Below are positions 8,146-15,336 of a stretch of 20,369 bases of DNA, piece by piece. The number at the start of each line of letters is the position of its first letter. The stretch's first letter is position 1. A model generated the notes under the pieces. The model was not told the origin of the DNA and did not search any database. It saw only the letters and a program-made list of their open reading frames with translations. The DNA is from Bovifimicola sp964595785 (GTDB lineage Bacteria; Bacillota; Clostridia; Lachnospirales; Lachnospiraceae), in NCBI GenBank assembly GCA_964595785.1, contig CAZQRO010000034.1:1-20369 (forward strand), in the 5' to 3' direction. Position numbers and translations under genes: made by a program.

Positions 8146-8196
8146 ATTGTACCTCAGTTACTTCTTTTTATATAATATGCTTTTACTTGCGGTTTT
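8125..8196. repeat. 10-bp inverted repeat bracketing the small-protein start
   Basis: AAAACCGCAA (8125-8134) and TTGCGGTTTT (8187-8196) are perfect inverted copies about 52 bases apart. On the minus-strand RNA the upstream copy lies before the SD, and the downstream copy covers about codons 4-7 of the 45-residue protein. Pairing would hold the SD and ATG inside the loop, provided transcription starts upstream of 8196. Confidence 0.6.
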
Positions 8197-8231
8197 AACA
8201 TATAAAATAATTATTAAATATAATTCAGGTA

Positions 8232-8639
8232 CTAATTATCAATCTGGACATCCTGTTCTTCTTCATTATCTGATTCATTAACATCTTCACTGTCAGATTC
8301 TTTCTTTTTAAACTTGTCAATAATACCCGGAACCATATCAAGAATCTTAGTAATTCCATCCTGTTCCTTGATATTAACTAATTTAGGCTCACCATTTTTA
8401 ATGACAAGCACGGCACTTGGAGACATTTTACTTCCCATACCTCCGCCGCCATTATTCTTCTTGTCACCGTAAGCTGCTCCCGCTCCAACACCAAAAGATA
8501 CATCAACTAATGGTAAAATAATTGTGCCATCAACTGTTATGGCATCTCCTACAACCGTTTTAGTTGTAATAAAATTCTCCATTCCCTTAAATAATGATTC
8601 AACAGTGCTGTCAAATGTATTATTACTATTCTCTGCCAT
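8232..8639 (-). CDS. gerW: GerW/YtfJ family sporulation protein
   Basis: GerW (YtfJ) family protein; in Bacillus subtilis it is a forespore-expressed protein needed for normal spore germination. 135 residues: the family core (10-115) includes ENFITTKTVVGDAITVDG, ILPLVDVSFGVGAGAAYG, a glycine-rich loop (GGGGMGSKMSP) and AVLVIKNGE. An acidic low-complexity tail follows (SDSEDVNESDNEEEQD). The ATG has a strong GGAGG SD, spacer 5, inside the end of the upstream gene, and the two frames overlap by 14 bases, so expression is probably coupled. The pairing with a DUF2953 protein matches ytfI-ytfJ of Bacillus and points to a spore-forming lineage. Confidence 0.9.
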   Translation of the reverse strand: MAENSNNTFDSTVESLFKGMENFITTKTVVGDAITVDGTIILPLVDVSFGVGAGAAYGDKKNNGGGGMGSKMSPSAVLVIKNGEPKLVNIKEQDGITKILDMVPGIIDKFKKKESDSEDVNESDNEEEQDVQIDN

Positions 8640-9606
8640 TTGTCCTCCTTCTTTCTAAAACCAATTTCAAATTTTCATTTCTGTAGAGTTTCAATCCCAC
8701 AATAAGAAGAACAATTACCTGAACTCTTCCTTTTATGTGAATATCACCCTCTAATACTCTATTTTCAAAATCTGCATTGATTTGAAAATTCTTATGTGTT
8801 CCTCTGGTAAATATATAAATTAATCCTAATAATTTACCGGTATAGGATGGATCATCAAATCCAAAATGAATAAATCCGTTTATCTTTCTTGGTCTGATAT
8901 GTTTTAATAAAGTGATAACTTCTGCTTTTACAAAGTAATAAGCTTCTTTTGTTTTATCATCACTGATAAATTCTTTTAGTTCCTTAACATTCTTACATAT
9001 CTTCCTTATTGTATCACAAAAATGCTTAAAACGATATTTAAATTTATTAATTATAGCTTTAATTTTACCGAAAAACCTATTAAATATTGTTGTTTTTTTC
9101 TCTTCTTTTTCTGAAATATCATCCTCTTCAACTGAATCAGACTTATATTCATCATCTGTTATATTATCATTAAAATTATTTTTTTCTGAATCACTGTCTG
9201 AATCCACAAGTTCATCCCTTGCTTCGTCAATCTTCTTAAACTGTTCATATTTTTCAGGCATTTTTAAATCAGTCTTTGAAATTTTCCGTGACATTTTTTC
9301 AAACATCTCGGTTTCTTTATCGTATTCTTTTTCTTTTTTCTTAAGCTCTTTATTAAAGAAACGCGTTTTTATTCCGAATATTTTAACAACAATGTTATTT
9401 CCATTCCTATTATCATATCTTATGGTTATAAAATGCAATAAATAAGTAATCTTAGCTTTTGCAGAGAGTTCTTTTTCATATGAAATATCAGCACTATACC
9501 TAATTGGAACAAAAAGTATACATGCTGCAATCAGAATAATTAAGCTTAATATTACTAATATGATAATTCCGATTATTTTTAAAATTGTTAATATTATATG
9601 TAGCAT
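8626..9606 (-). CDS. DUF2953 membrane protein (YtfI-like)
   Basis: Function unknown; the family travels with GerW in spore formers. 326 residues. A long N-terminal hydrophobic segment (about residues 5-34) should anchor it in the membrane, followed by VPIRYSADISYEKE. The middle (about 105-185) is highly charged, with an acidic run (DSDSDSEKNNF and SVEEDDISEKEEKK), likely a disordered linker. The DUF2953 domain is C-terminal, from about 215 (AYYFVKAEVITLLKHIRPRKINGFIHFGFDDPSYTGK) through a second hydrophobic stretch (VQVIVLLIVGLKLY). It ends in basic ERRRTNGRE, and those codons contain the gerW SD. It starts 24 bases after the upstream unknown gene. Confidence 0.85.
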   Translation of the reverse strand: MLHIILTILKIIGIIILVILSLIILIAACILFVPIRYSADISYEKELSAKAKITYLLHFITIRYDNRNGNNIVVKIFGIKTRFFNKELKKKEKEYDKETEMFEKMSRKISKTDLKMPEKYEQFKKIDEARDELVDSDSDSEKNNFNDNITDDEYKSDSVEEDDISEKEEKKTTIFNRFFGKIKAIINKFKYRFKHFCDTIRKICKNVKELKEFISDDKTKEAYYFVKAEVITLLKHIRPRKINGFIHFGFDDPSYTGKLLGLIYIFTRGTHKNFQINADFENRVLEGDIHIKGRVQVIVLLIVGLKLYRNENLKLVLERRRTNGRE

Positions 9607-9630
9607 GCGCTCTACTTCCTTACAATCATT

Positions 9631-9945
9631 TTACTTGTGCTTCTCTATCATGCGGCTTACTAAAAACTGTCCCGTTTCATTATAACAATCCATTATAATA
9701 TCCTGCATAATCTGCAAAGCCTCATCATATCCTTCCGAAATTCCGACTACCATCATTTTCTTTTTGCGGTAATATTTCTGAAGTAATATGTATGATGGAT
9801 ATATTTCAAGTGAATTAGCCTCATTAACAGGTAACGTTATCAGATAAATACCTATCTGGGGCTTTCGCCTTATGACACGCATTATTATCTTATGCTTTCT
9901 TCTTTTAGCATTTTTTCCAATATAGAGATTATTATACCATTCCAT
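9631..9945 (-). CDS. Conserved unknown protein, 104 residues
   Basis: Not recognised as a family with known function, although I recall similar short proteins from other Lachnospiraceae. Basic N-terminus (NLYIGKNAKRRKHKIIMRVIRRK), then alternating hydrophobic segments (IGIYLITLPVN, LEIYPSYILLQKYY, MMVVGISEGYDEALQIMQDII) suggesting a small soluble alpha/beta fold; no signal peptide or membrane span. The ATG has a GAGG SD with 8-base spacing, and this SD overlaps the stop of the preceding gene, only 10 bases away, so the two are probably co-translated. The tight packing between thiC and the gerW pair suggests one transcript. Confidence 0.8.
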   Translation of the reverse strand: MEWYNNLYIGKNAKRRKHKIIMRVIRRKPQIGIYLITLPVNEANSLEIYPSYILLQKYYRKKKMMVVGISEGYDEALQIMQDIIMDCYNETGQFLVSRMIEKHK

Positions 9946-9955
9946 TCAAAAAACC

Positions 9956-11383
9956 TCAATTTTCATTTATAATACATTTTATAATTTCAACAGATGCCTG
10001 TTTCTCTGACTTATTGGTGCAATTTGACAATGAATTATAGACATAATCCTGTATCTCTGTAATATTATTAAAAAATACCGGAAGCCTTGAAATAATCAAT
10101 GCCATAACTGAACGATTTACCTGTTTCTGGTTATTTTTAAAGAATTCAGAAAGAAGAGTAATCAATTCATCTCTTGCCTTGGCAATATACACCGCAGCAT
10201 CAAAATCTTTCTGCTCTAAACTGCTGACAGGGTCGAATACAGCCTGAACTTCTGTTAAATCCACAAACAAACTGTCTGATAGAAGGTTCTGCGAAAGAAA
10301 TAATCCCTGATAAATATTATCTGCCATAATACTCTTTACTATACTAAGATGATTATTCTTTATATTATCAAGTGCATATTCCACATTATCAATTCTTTCA
10401 TGAATACTTTCAGGAACACCTTCTAAAAATGCAAACAAATCTGTAATTTCATCCGGTAAAGTAATATATTCATTATCACTAAAACTTTCATTAACTGCAC
10501 GTATTATATTGTTACTGCAATCAGTTTCCCTATCAGGTACCTCTGCATATGGAATTGACAAAATCATTACATATGCTTTATTAACCAGTTCCTGAAGCAT
10601 CATGAACATATTAGTCTCGCTATCAATAAAATCAGCCGCATATCTTAATTCATTCTCCAGATTCTCAAATTGTTCCTTTGTAATATCTGAATAGTTAATC
10701 TCTCTTAACATTTTATATATAGAATTAAGTTCAGAATATTCTTCTAAATTCTCTGGAAGAACCAGCATTGACGATGATTTTAATATATACACAAAATCAT
10801 CAATAGCAGTTTTGTCAGTTTTACTATAGACGCTGAGTCCATCACTTAATAATTCAAAAAACTTATTCTTAGTGAGCCGTAACGGAAGTTCTGCTATTAT
10901 TTCACAGATTTTACTGTTAATAACGGTATTGTCTTCATAAGAAAAGATATACTGCATTATATCTCTTGTAAAATCTTCATCTGTATATTTAGTGTCAGTT
11001 TGTACTTCTTTAAATAAGTATTCACATCTGTTTGATACATATTCATATCTTGAAAAAACATCCGCATATGCTGCTAAAACATCTACGATTCTATATACTT
11101 TGTTTCTAAGAGAATCAATTTTAGAAATTCCCTCTTCTCTTGACTCATCAGCCTTTCGATTCAACACATATGTTTTCACTATATTATTAAATTCTTCAGT
11201 ACAGGCTTTTAATTTGTCATCATTATACTCACCGTCACTAAGCATTTCATAAAATGTATAGTAATCCATTGCCATTTCAACGGCTGCACTTTTGTTATAC
11301 AGATTTGTAAGATAATTTGCATAAACCGGTAAATTCATCTCAAGATTTTTATTATCATTAATTTCCTTAATTATTTTATTCAA
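9956..11383 (-). CDS. Large conserved unknown protein, 475 residues
   Basis: Function unknown. Start is TTG at 11383, behind AAGGA about 9-10 bases upstream; an ATG inside that SD is out of frame and stops at once. The sequence is acidic and apparently almost all helical, with many leucine/isoleucine heptad-like stretches, no signal peptide, no membrane segment, no zinc cluster and no nucleotide-binding motif that I can see. The middle contains segments like DSETNMFMMLQELVNKAYVMIL and PESIHERIDNVEYALDNI. I recall proteins of this kind next to similar genes in Lachnospiraceae, always hypothetical. It starts 20 bases after thiC and leads directly into the 104-residue unknown, so it probably shares the thiC transcript. 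Confidence 0.8.
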   Translation of the reverse strand: MNKIIKEINDNKNLEMNLPVYANYLTNLYNKSAAVEMAMDYYTFYEMLSDGEYNDDKLKACTEEFNNIVKTYVLNRKADESREEGISKIDSLRNKVYRIVDVLAAYADVFSRYEYVSNRCEYLFKEVQTDTKYTDEDFTRDIMQYIFSYEDNTVINSKICEIIAELPLRLTKNKFFELLSDGLSVYSKTDKTAIDDFVYILKSSSMLVLPENLEEYSELNSIYKMLREINYSDITKEQFENLENELRYAADFIDSETNMFMMLQELVNKAYVMILSIPYAEVPDRETDCSNNIIRAVNESFSDNEYITLPDEITDLFAFLEGVPESIHERIDNVEYALDNIKNNHLSIVKSIMADNIYQGLFLSQNLLSDSLFVDLTEVQAVFDPVSSLEQKDFDAAVYIAKARDELITLLSEFFKNNQKQVNRSVMALIISRLPVFFNNITEIQDYVYNSLSNCTNKSEKQASVEIIKCIINEN

Positions 11384-11403
11384 TTCTGCATTTCCTTTTC
11401 TAT

Positions 11404-12717
11404 CTATTTTTCTGTACAGAATTCAACCTTTTCTCCTGCAAGAATTTTATTAGTTGTTCTTACTGCACACATTTTACCACACATCGAGCATGTATGTCTC
11501 TCTTCAAGTGGTACACTATCATAATATCTTTTTGCTTTCTCGCCGTCAATAGCATATTTAAACATTTCTTCCCAATCAAGTTTATGTCTGGCAGCACTCA
11601 TCTTATTATCAATGTCTCTTGCACCTTTAATTCCCTTTGCAATATCAGCCGCATGCGCTGCAATCTTAGAAGCTATAATTCCTTCTTTAACATCTGCTGC
11701 ATCAGGTAAACGTAAATGTTCGGCAGGTGTAACATAACACAGGAAATCTGCTCCGTTTGCTGCTGCAATTGCACCACCGATTGCTGATGTAATATGATCA
11801 TATCCCGGTGCAATGTCAGTTACTAAAGGTCCGAGTACATAAAAAGGTGCCTCATGGCAGATTCTCTTTTCAATAGCCATATTTGCAGCAATTTCATTCA
11901 TCGCCATATGTCCAGGTCCTTCTACCATTACCTGTACATCTTTATCCCATGCACGTTTTGTAAGATTACCAAGTTCAATTAATTCAGCAATCTGTCCTGC
12001 ATCGGTACTGTCCTCGATACATCCCGGTCTTAATGCATCACCAAGACTTATTGTAACATCATACTTTCTGAAAATCTCTAAAACTTCATCATAATATTCA
12101 AAAAACGGATTTTCATTTCCTGTCATTTCCATCCATGCAAATAATAATGAACCACCGCGTGAAACAATATTCATTACTCTGCCTTCACGCTTAAATGTTT
12201 CAACGGCTCTTTTGTTAATTCCTGCATGAATTGTCTGAAAATCCACACCTTCTTTAGCATGCGCTTCCACAACTCTTAAGAAATCCTTAGCTGTAATTTC
12301 TAATAAATCCTTTTCAAGATATCCTATTGCATCATACATTGGAACAGTACCAATCATTGCAGGTGACATTTTAATCAGTTCATTTCTGAATGTATTGGTT
12401 TTACCATAGTTACTAAGATCCATTATTGCCTCACAGCCAAAGTCGATTGCCATATTTACTTTGTCCATTTCCAGGTCATAATCTTTCTTATCACCGGAAA
12501 TACCAAGATTTACATTTATTTTAGTCTTTAATCCTTTACCGATTCCTTCAGGTGAAAGAGAATTATGGTTAATATTTGCCGGAATAACCACCTGTCCTTT
12601 TGCCATTAGTTTCATAAGTTCATTAACGTTCATATCTTCTTTTGCTGAAACAATCTCCATCTCCGGTGTTACAATTTCTTTTTTTGCTGCTTCCATCTGT
12701 GTACAGTATTCTCTCAT
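11404..12717 (-). CDS. thiC: Phosphomethylpyrimidine synthase
   Basis: Radical-SAM enzyme that rearranges aminoimidazole ribotide into HMP phosphate, the pyrimidine half of thiamine. 437 residues, the short form without the N-terminal extension of proteobacterial ThiC. Hallmarks: MEIVSAKE near the start, IPANINHNSLSPEGIG, FQTIHAGI, SRGGSL, SLGDALRPGC, EGPGHM, LGPLVTDIAPGYDH, and the C-terminal iron-sulfur site CSMCGKMC. The cysteines are spaced C-x2-C-x3-C; E. coli ThiC has C-x2-C-x4-C. I choose ATG 12717 (MREYCTQMEAAKK) because family similarity begins there; in-frame codons upstream to 12762 fall in a structured leader. SD is weak (GGGA). No TPP aptamer lies directly upstream, unlike many thiC genes. 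Confidence 0.95.
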   Translation of the reverse strand: MREYCTQMEAAKKEIVTPEMEIVSAKEDMNVNELMKLMAKGQVVIPANINHNSLSPEGIGKGLKTKINVNLGISGDKKDYDLEMDKVNMAIDFGCEAIMDLSNYGKTNTFRNELIKMSPAMIGTVPMYDAIGYLEKDLLEITAKDFLRVVEAHAKEGVDFQTIHAGINKRAVETFKREGRVMNIVSRGGSLLFAWMEMTGNENPFFEYYDEVLEIFRKYDVTISLGDALRPGCIEDSTDAGQIAELIELGNLTKRAWDKDVQVMVEGPGHMAMNEIAANMAIEKRICHEAPFYVLGPLVTDIAPGYDHITSAIGGAIAAANGADFLCYVTPAEHLRLPDAADVKEGIIASKIAAHAADIAKGIKGARDIDNKMSAARHKLDWEEMFKYAIDGEKAKRYYDSVPLEERHTCSMCGKMCAVRTTNKILAGEKVEFCTEK

Positions 12718-12826
12718 TTTTATTCCCATGCATATCACAAGCCTGCTTGCGATACTGCCCAAATAATCAAGTTGAAAGAAAGGGCAGGTGCATTTTCCTT
12801 TCTTTAATTTAAATTTCTTTCAACCT
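12718..12826 (-). promoter_or_regulatory. Structured thiC leader with candidate pseudoknot, class unknown
   Basis: Read on the RNA (minus) strand: GTTGAAAGAAA (12824-12814) pairs perfectly with TTTCTTTCAAC (12781-12771), 11 bp. CTGCCC (12787-12782), in the loop of that stem, pairs with GGGCAG (12760-12755) beyond it, giving an H-type pseudoknot. Directly after comes a 9-bp hairpin, TATCGCAAG-CAGG-CTTGTGATA (12754-12733), then the start region of thiC. A competing local hairpin, AAAGAAAGG (12805-12797) with CCTTTCTTT (12783-12775), excludes both pseudoknot helices. No T-run follows. I do not recognise the class; it does not contain TPP aptamer motifs. Confidence 0.55.
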
Positions 12827-12863
12827 TTTATCTTAATTTCTATAGTTATTTTATTATATTATT

Positions 12864-13553
12864 TTAAGAAGTCTTATTATATTCGCCCGGTTCCATACAA
12901 TTACCTATCATTTCCTTAAAATCACAAATGTATTTGTCACACTCATTTTTTAGCTGTTCCTGATTCTCACAGGAATGTACATCATACACACCAATCGTTG
13001 TATAACCGCCAGCTTTTGCGCCTTTTATTCCTGCTAAAATATCTTCAAACACAATACATTTCTCTGTTGATATATTCATTTTTCGAGCTATCATATCATA
13101 AATATCCGGAAATCCCTTACCGCGATTAACTTCTTTTACGGTAGTAATATTTTGAAAATAATGAAAAATATTGTTATTTTTTAATACAGGTTCAACAAGA
13201 CGCATATCTGATGCTGTTGCTACTGCCATTATTTTACCATTTTTATGTAAATATTCAACATATTCCTTTGCACCGGGTTTAAGTTTAACATAATAGGAAT
13301 AAGCTTCAATTGCCATATCATGCCATTCTTTAATCAAATCTTCTCTTGTTTCATTTAAATTAAATCTTTTAATTGTATAATCTGCCGTGGCTTCAAATCC
13401 CATCGGTGTTATGGCTGTCATATAATCCATAGGAACTTCAAAACCTCTTTTGCCAAGAAAATCAACATCTATCTGACTCCATACCCCCATGGAATCAATA
13501 AGAGTTCCGTCTAAATCAAATATTACTCCATCATAAGAATCTATATTAATCAT
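12864..13553 (-). CDS. HAD-family phosphatase in the thiamine operon
   Basis: HAD superfamily hydrolase, beta-phosphoglucomutase-like subgroup with a helical cap. 229 residues. Motif I is FDLDGTLIDS (nucleophile Asp13, acid/base Asp15), the cap runs about 18-85, motif II is VATASD, motif III the lysine of RGKGFPDIY, motif IV VFEDILAGIKGAKAG. Substrate cannot be read from sequence. It lies 40 bases after thiE in the TPP-riboswitch-controlled operon, and ThiE yields thiamine monophosphate, so a thiamine-monophosphate phosphatase role (before pyrophosphorylation) is a reasonable inference; sugar phosphates are the alternative. ATG follows GGAGGT with good spacing. Confidence 0.85.
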   Translation of the reverse strand: MINIDSYDGVIFDLDGTLIDSMGVWSQIDVDFLGKRGFEVPMDYMTAITPMGFEATADYTIKRFNLNETREDLIKEWHDMAIEAYSYYVKLKPGAKEYVEYLHKNGKIMAVATASDMRLVEPVLKNNNIFHYFQNITTVKEVNRGKGFPDIYDMIARKMNISTEKCIVFEDILAGIKGAKAGGYTTIGVYDVHSCENQEQLKNECDKYICDFKEMIGNCMEPGEYNKTS

Positions 13554-13593
13554 TATTTTACCTCCATGACATAGTTTTATATAACTCTAAAGC

Positions 13594-14220
13594 TTATGAT
13601 GTAAATGCTCTATACATATCTCTTGCTGCTTTTTCAACATCATCCTTTGCCACAATTGCAGATACAACAGCTAATCCGTCAATTCCGATATTTTTGAAAT
13701 CAGGTAATGTTCTCATATTAATCCCACCAATAACAACTATTGGAACATCAACCTTTGTTCGTATTTCTTTTAATTCGTCCATGGTAACAGGTCTTGCATC
13801 TGTTTTGGTATCAGTTGCATACATAGCACCAATTCCAAGATAATCTGCTCCATCTTCCACCGCTTTAACAGCTTCTTCTAACTTAGCAGCAGACACACCA
13901 ATTATTTTATCTTTACCAATTATCTGTCTTACTACATCTGCCGGCAAATCATTCTGTCCAATATGGACACCTGCAGCATCTACAGCCATGGCAATGTCAA
14001 CTCTGTCATTAATAATAAGTGGTACATTATATCTATCCGTTATTTTCTTAACCCGTACTGCTAATTCGTAAAAATCTTTTGACGAACAGTCTTTTTCTCT
14101 GAGCTGAATAACTGTGCAGCCGCCTTTTGTGGCCAGTTCAACACTTTCTTCTATTGTATCTGAACTCATCAAATCCCTGTCTGTACAAAGATATAAAGTA
14201 TAATCAATATTCTTATTCAT
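13594..14220 (-). CDS. thiE: Thiamine-phosphate synthase
   Basis: Joins HMP pyrophosphate and thiazole phosphate to give thiamine monophosphate; cytoplasmic TIM barrel. About 208 residues. Conserved: YLCTDRDL at the start, CTVIQLREKDCSS, PLIINDRVDIA, GVHIGQNDLP, the phosphate loop GIGAMYATDTKTDARPV, VVIGGIN and GLAVVSAIV. Start is uncertain: ATG 14220 lies one base after the thiM stop, 12 bases from a GGAGG, while GTG 14229 would overlap thiM by 8 bases but leaves only 3 bases to the same SD. I favour the ATG. Either way it is coupled to thiM. Confidence 0.95.
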   Translation of the reverse strand: MNKNIDYTLYLCTDRDLMSSDTIEESVELATKGGCTVIQLREKDCSSKDFYELAVRVKKITDRYNVPLIINDRVDIAMAVDAAGVHIGQNDLPADVVRQIIGKDKIIGVSAAKLEEAVKAVEDGADYLGIGAMYATDTKTDARPVTMDELKEIRTKVDVPIVVIGGINMRTLPDFKNIGIDGLAVVSAIVAKDDVEKAARDMYRAFTS

Positions 14221-14221
14221 T

Positions 14222-15052
14222 TCAAACACTAACCTCCGTCAATTTTATCATGTCAGACATTAATTTTTCATCCATTTTACTTAAACCATTTATTATATCT
14301 ATATGATAACTTCCAATTCCTGATTCAGAAGATTTCATAGCTAACTCACCTGCAATTCCCATTGATGCAATTCCCGCAACTGCTGCATGAAAATAATCAA
14401 ATTCTTCAGATATATGTGCTGCTCCTGCATATGAACCGACTAAAGCAGATGCCATACAGCCTGTTCCTGTAACCTTTGATAAAAGTTTATCTCCATTGCT
14501 TAATTTTGCAACCTTTTCTCCATCAGATATAACATCTGTTGCACCTGTTACGGCTGCCACACAATTATATCTCTTTGCAACATTTCTAACCACTTCAACA
14601 GCATCATTTCCAGCGTCTGCTTCAGAAGAATCAACACCTTTTGTAGAAACACTGATTCCGGCTATATATGACATTTCAGATAGATTTGCTCTAATTATAG
14701 ATATCTTAACATTGTCAAGTATCTTTTTAACTGTATCGTTTCTAAATGCGGAAGCACCTGCACCAACAGGGTCAAATACTACCGGAATACCAATATCATT
14801 TGCTCTTTTACCGGATTCCACCATAGATTCTATGGTTCGTTGATTGAGCGTTCCTATATTAATTACAAGTGCCTTAGATATAGAAGTAATATCTGCTGCT
14901 TCTAATATATCATCTGCCATTATAGGTGATGCACCGATTGCAAGTATAGCATTCGCACAATCATTCACTGTTACATAATTTGTTATATTATGCACTAATG
15001 GTACATTTTCACGTACCTTGCTTATTAATTTTACAATTTTGTCTTTTTCCAT
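14222..15052 (-). CDS. thiM: Hydroxyethylthiazole kinase
   Basis: Phosphorylates the thiazole alcohol for salvage into thiamine; ribokinase-like fold. 276 residues, normal length. Family motifs: PLVHNITNYVTVNDCANAILAIGASPIMADD at 18-48, VFDPVGAGAS, IIRANLSEM, AAVTGATDVISDG, and the C-terminal anion hole GTGCMASALVGSYAGAA. First gene behind the TPP riboswitch, so salvage, coupling (thiE) and the HAD gene should respond together to thiamine pyrophosphate. The SD is GAGG, about 11 bases from the ATG, and lies in a 10-base stretch complementary to the 3' arm of the riboswitch terminator. Confidence 0.95.
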   Translation of the reverse strand: MEKDKIVKLISKVRENVPLVHNITNYVTVNDCANAILAIGASPIMADDILEAADITSISKALVINIGTLNQRTIESMVESGKRANDIGIPVVFDPVGAGASAFRNDTVKKILDNVKISIIRANLSEMSYIAGISVSTKGVDSSEADAGNDAVEVVRNVAKRYNCVAAVTGATDVISDGEKVAKLSNGDKLLSKVTGTGCMASALVGSYAGAAHISEEFDYFHAAVAGIASMGIAGELAMKSSESGIGSYHIDIINGLSKMDEKLMSDMIKLTEVSV

Positions 15053-15092
15053 TAAATAAAAAGCCTCTTTTCATTATAATTTTGTCTTCATT

Positions 15093-15106
15093 AAACGCAT
15101 GCGTTT
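15093..15106. repeat. Perfect 14-bp palindrome in the thiM leader
   Basis: AAACGCATGCGTTT is its own reverse complement. It lies between the riboswitch terminator and the thiM SD. With no loop it suits a dimeric DNA-binding protein better than an RNA hairpin. No factor can be named. Confidence 0.5.
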
Positions 15107-15163
15107 CTGCATCATTAGCACAAATGTTCTATTTTACCTGAAAAATTTAAATCATTTCCATAT

Positions 15164-15200
15164 AAAACAAAAAGAGGCTGCCATATCATACGACAGCCTC
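15164..15200 (-). terminator. Intrinsic terminator of the TPP riboswitch
   Basis: Minus strand: GAGGCTGTC (15200-15192), a 9-base loop and GGCAGCCTC (15182-15174) form a 9-bp stem with one G-U pair, followed at once by TTTTTGTTTT. It lies 17 bases beyond the aptamer, the usual layout of a transcription-terminating TPP switch. Confidence 0.88.
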
Positions 15201-15216
15201 ACATATTTCAAATGAT

Positions 15217-15293
15217 TGCTCCCTACGACAGTGTTAACCGACAGGTTCAAAGGGTCAGGTTATACCTTCTCAACTCACGGGAGTTCCCCTGCA
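15217..15293 (-). ncRNA. TPP riboswitch aptamer (THI box)
   Basis: RNA strand, in order: GGGG, a small AACTC/GAGTT stem leading into TTGAGA (consensus CUGAGA), then ACCCTTTGAACCTG, the CGGT-TAAC-ACTG stem-loop in place of the usual UAAU loop, and CGTAGGGA. These are the conserved blocks of the thiamine-pyrophosphate aptamer in the right order. GGGG pairs with the CCC of ACCC. It has a strong promoter just upstream and a terminator just downstream, and it precedes thiM-thiE-HAD, so it should shut off the operon when TPP is plentiful. Confidence 0.93.
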
Positions 15294-15303
15294 AACTATG
15301 AAT

Positions 15304-15332
15304 ATTATCTATCATCACTTGTTAATTGTCAA
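15304..15332 (-). promoter_or_regulatory. Sigma-A-type promoter of the TPP riboswitch/thi operon
   Basis: Minus strand: perfect -35 TTGACA (15332-15327), 17-base spacer, -10 GATAAT (15309-15304). Predicted transcription start is near 15297, a few bases before the aptamer. It begins only 4 bases beyond the stop of the broken amidase gene. Confidence 0.85.
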
Positions 15333-15336
15333 GTAC

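Noticed and set aside
8012..8281. 89-codon plus-strand open frame
   Set aside because: Antisense to the 45-residue membrane protein and the end of gerW. The minus-strand gene has a proper SD and terminator; this one has neither.
12718..12762. 15-residue N-terminal extension of ThiC from TTG 12762
   Set aside because: The codons fall in the leader hairpin, there is no SD, and ThiC similarity begins at 12717.
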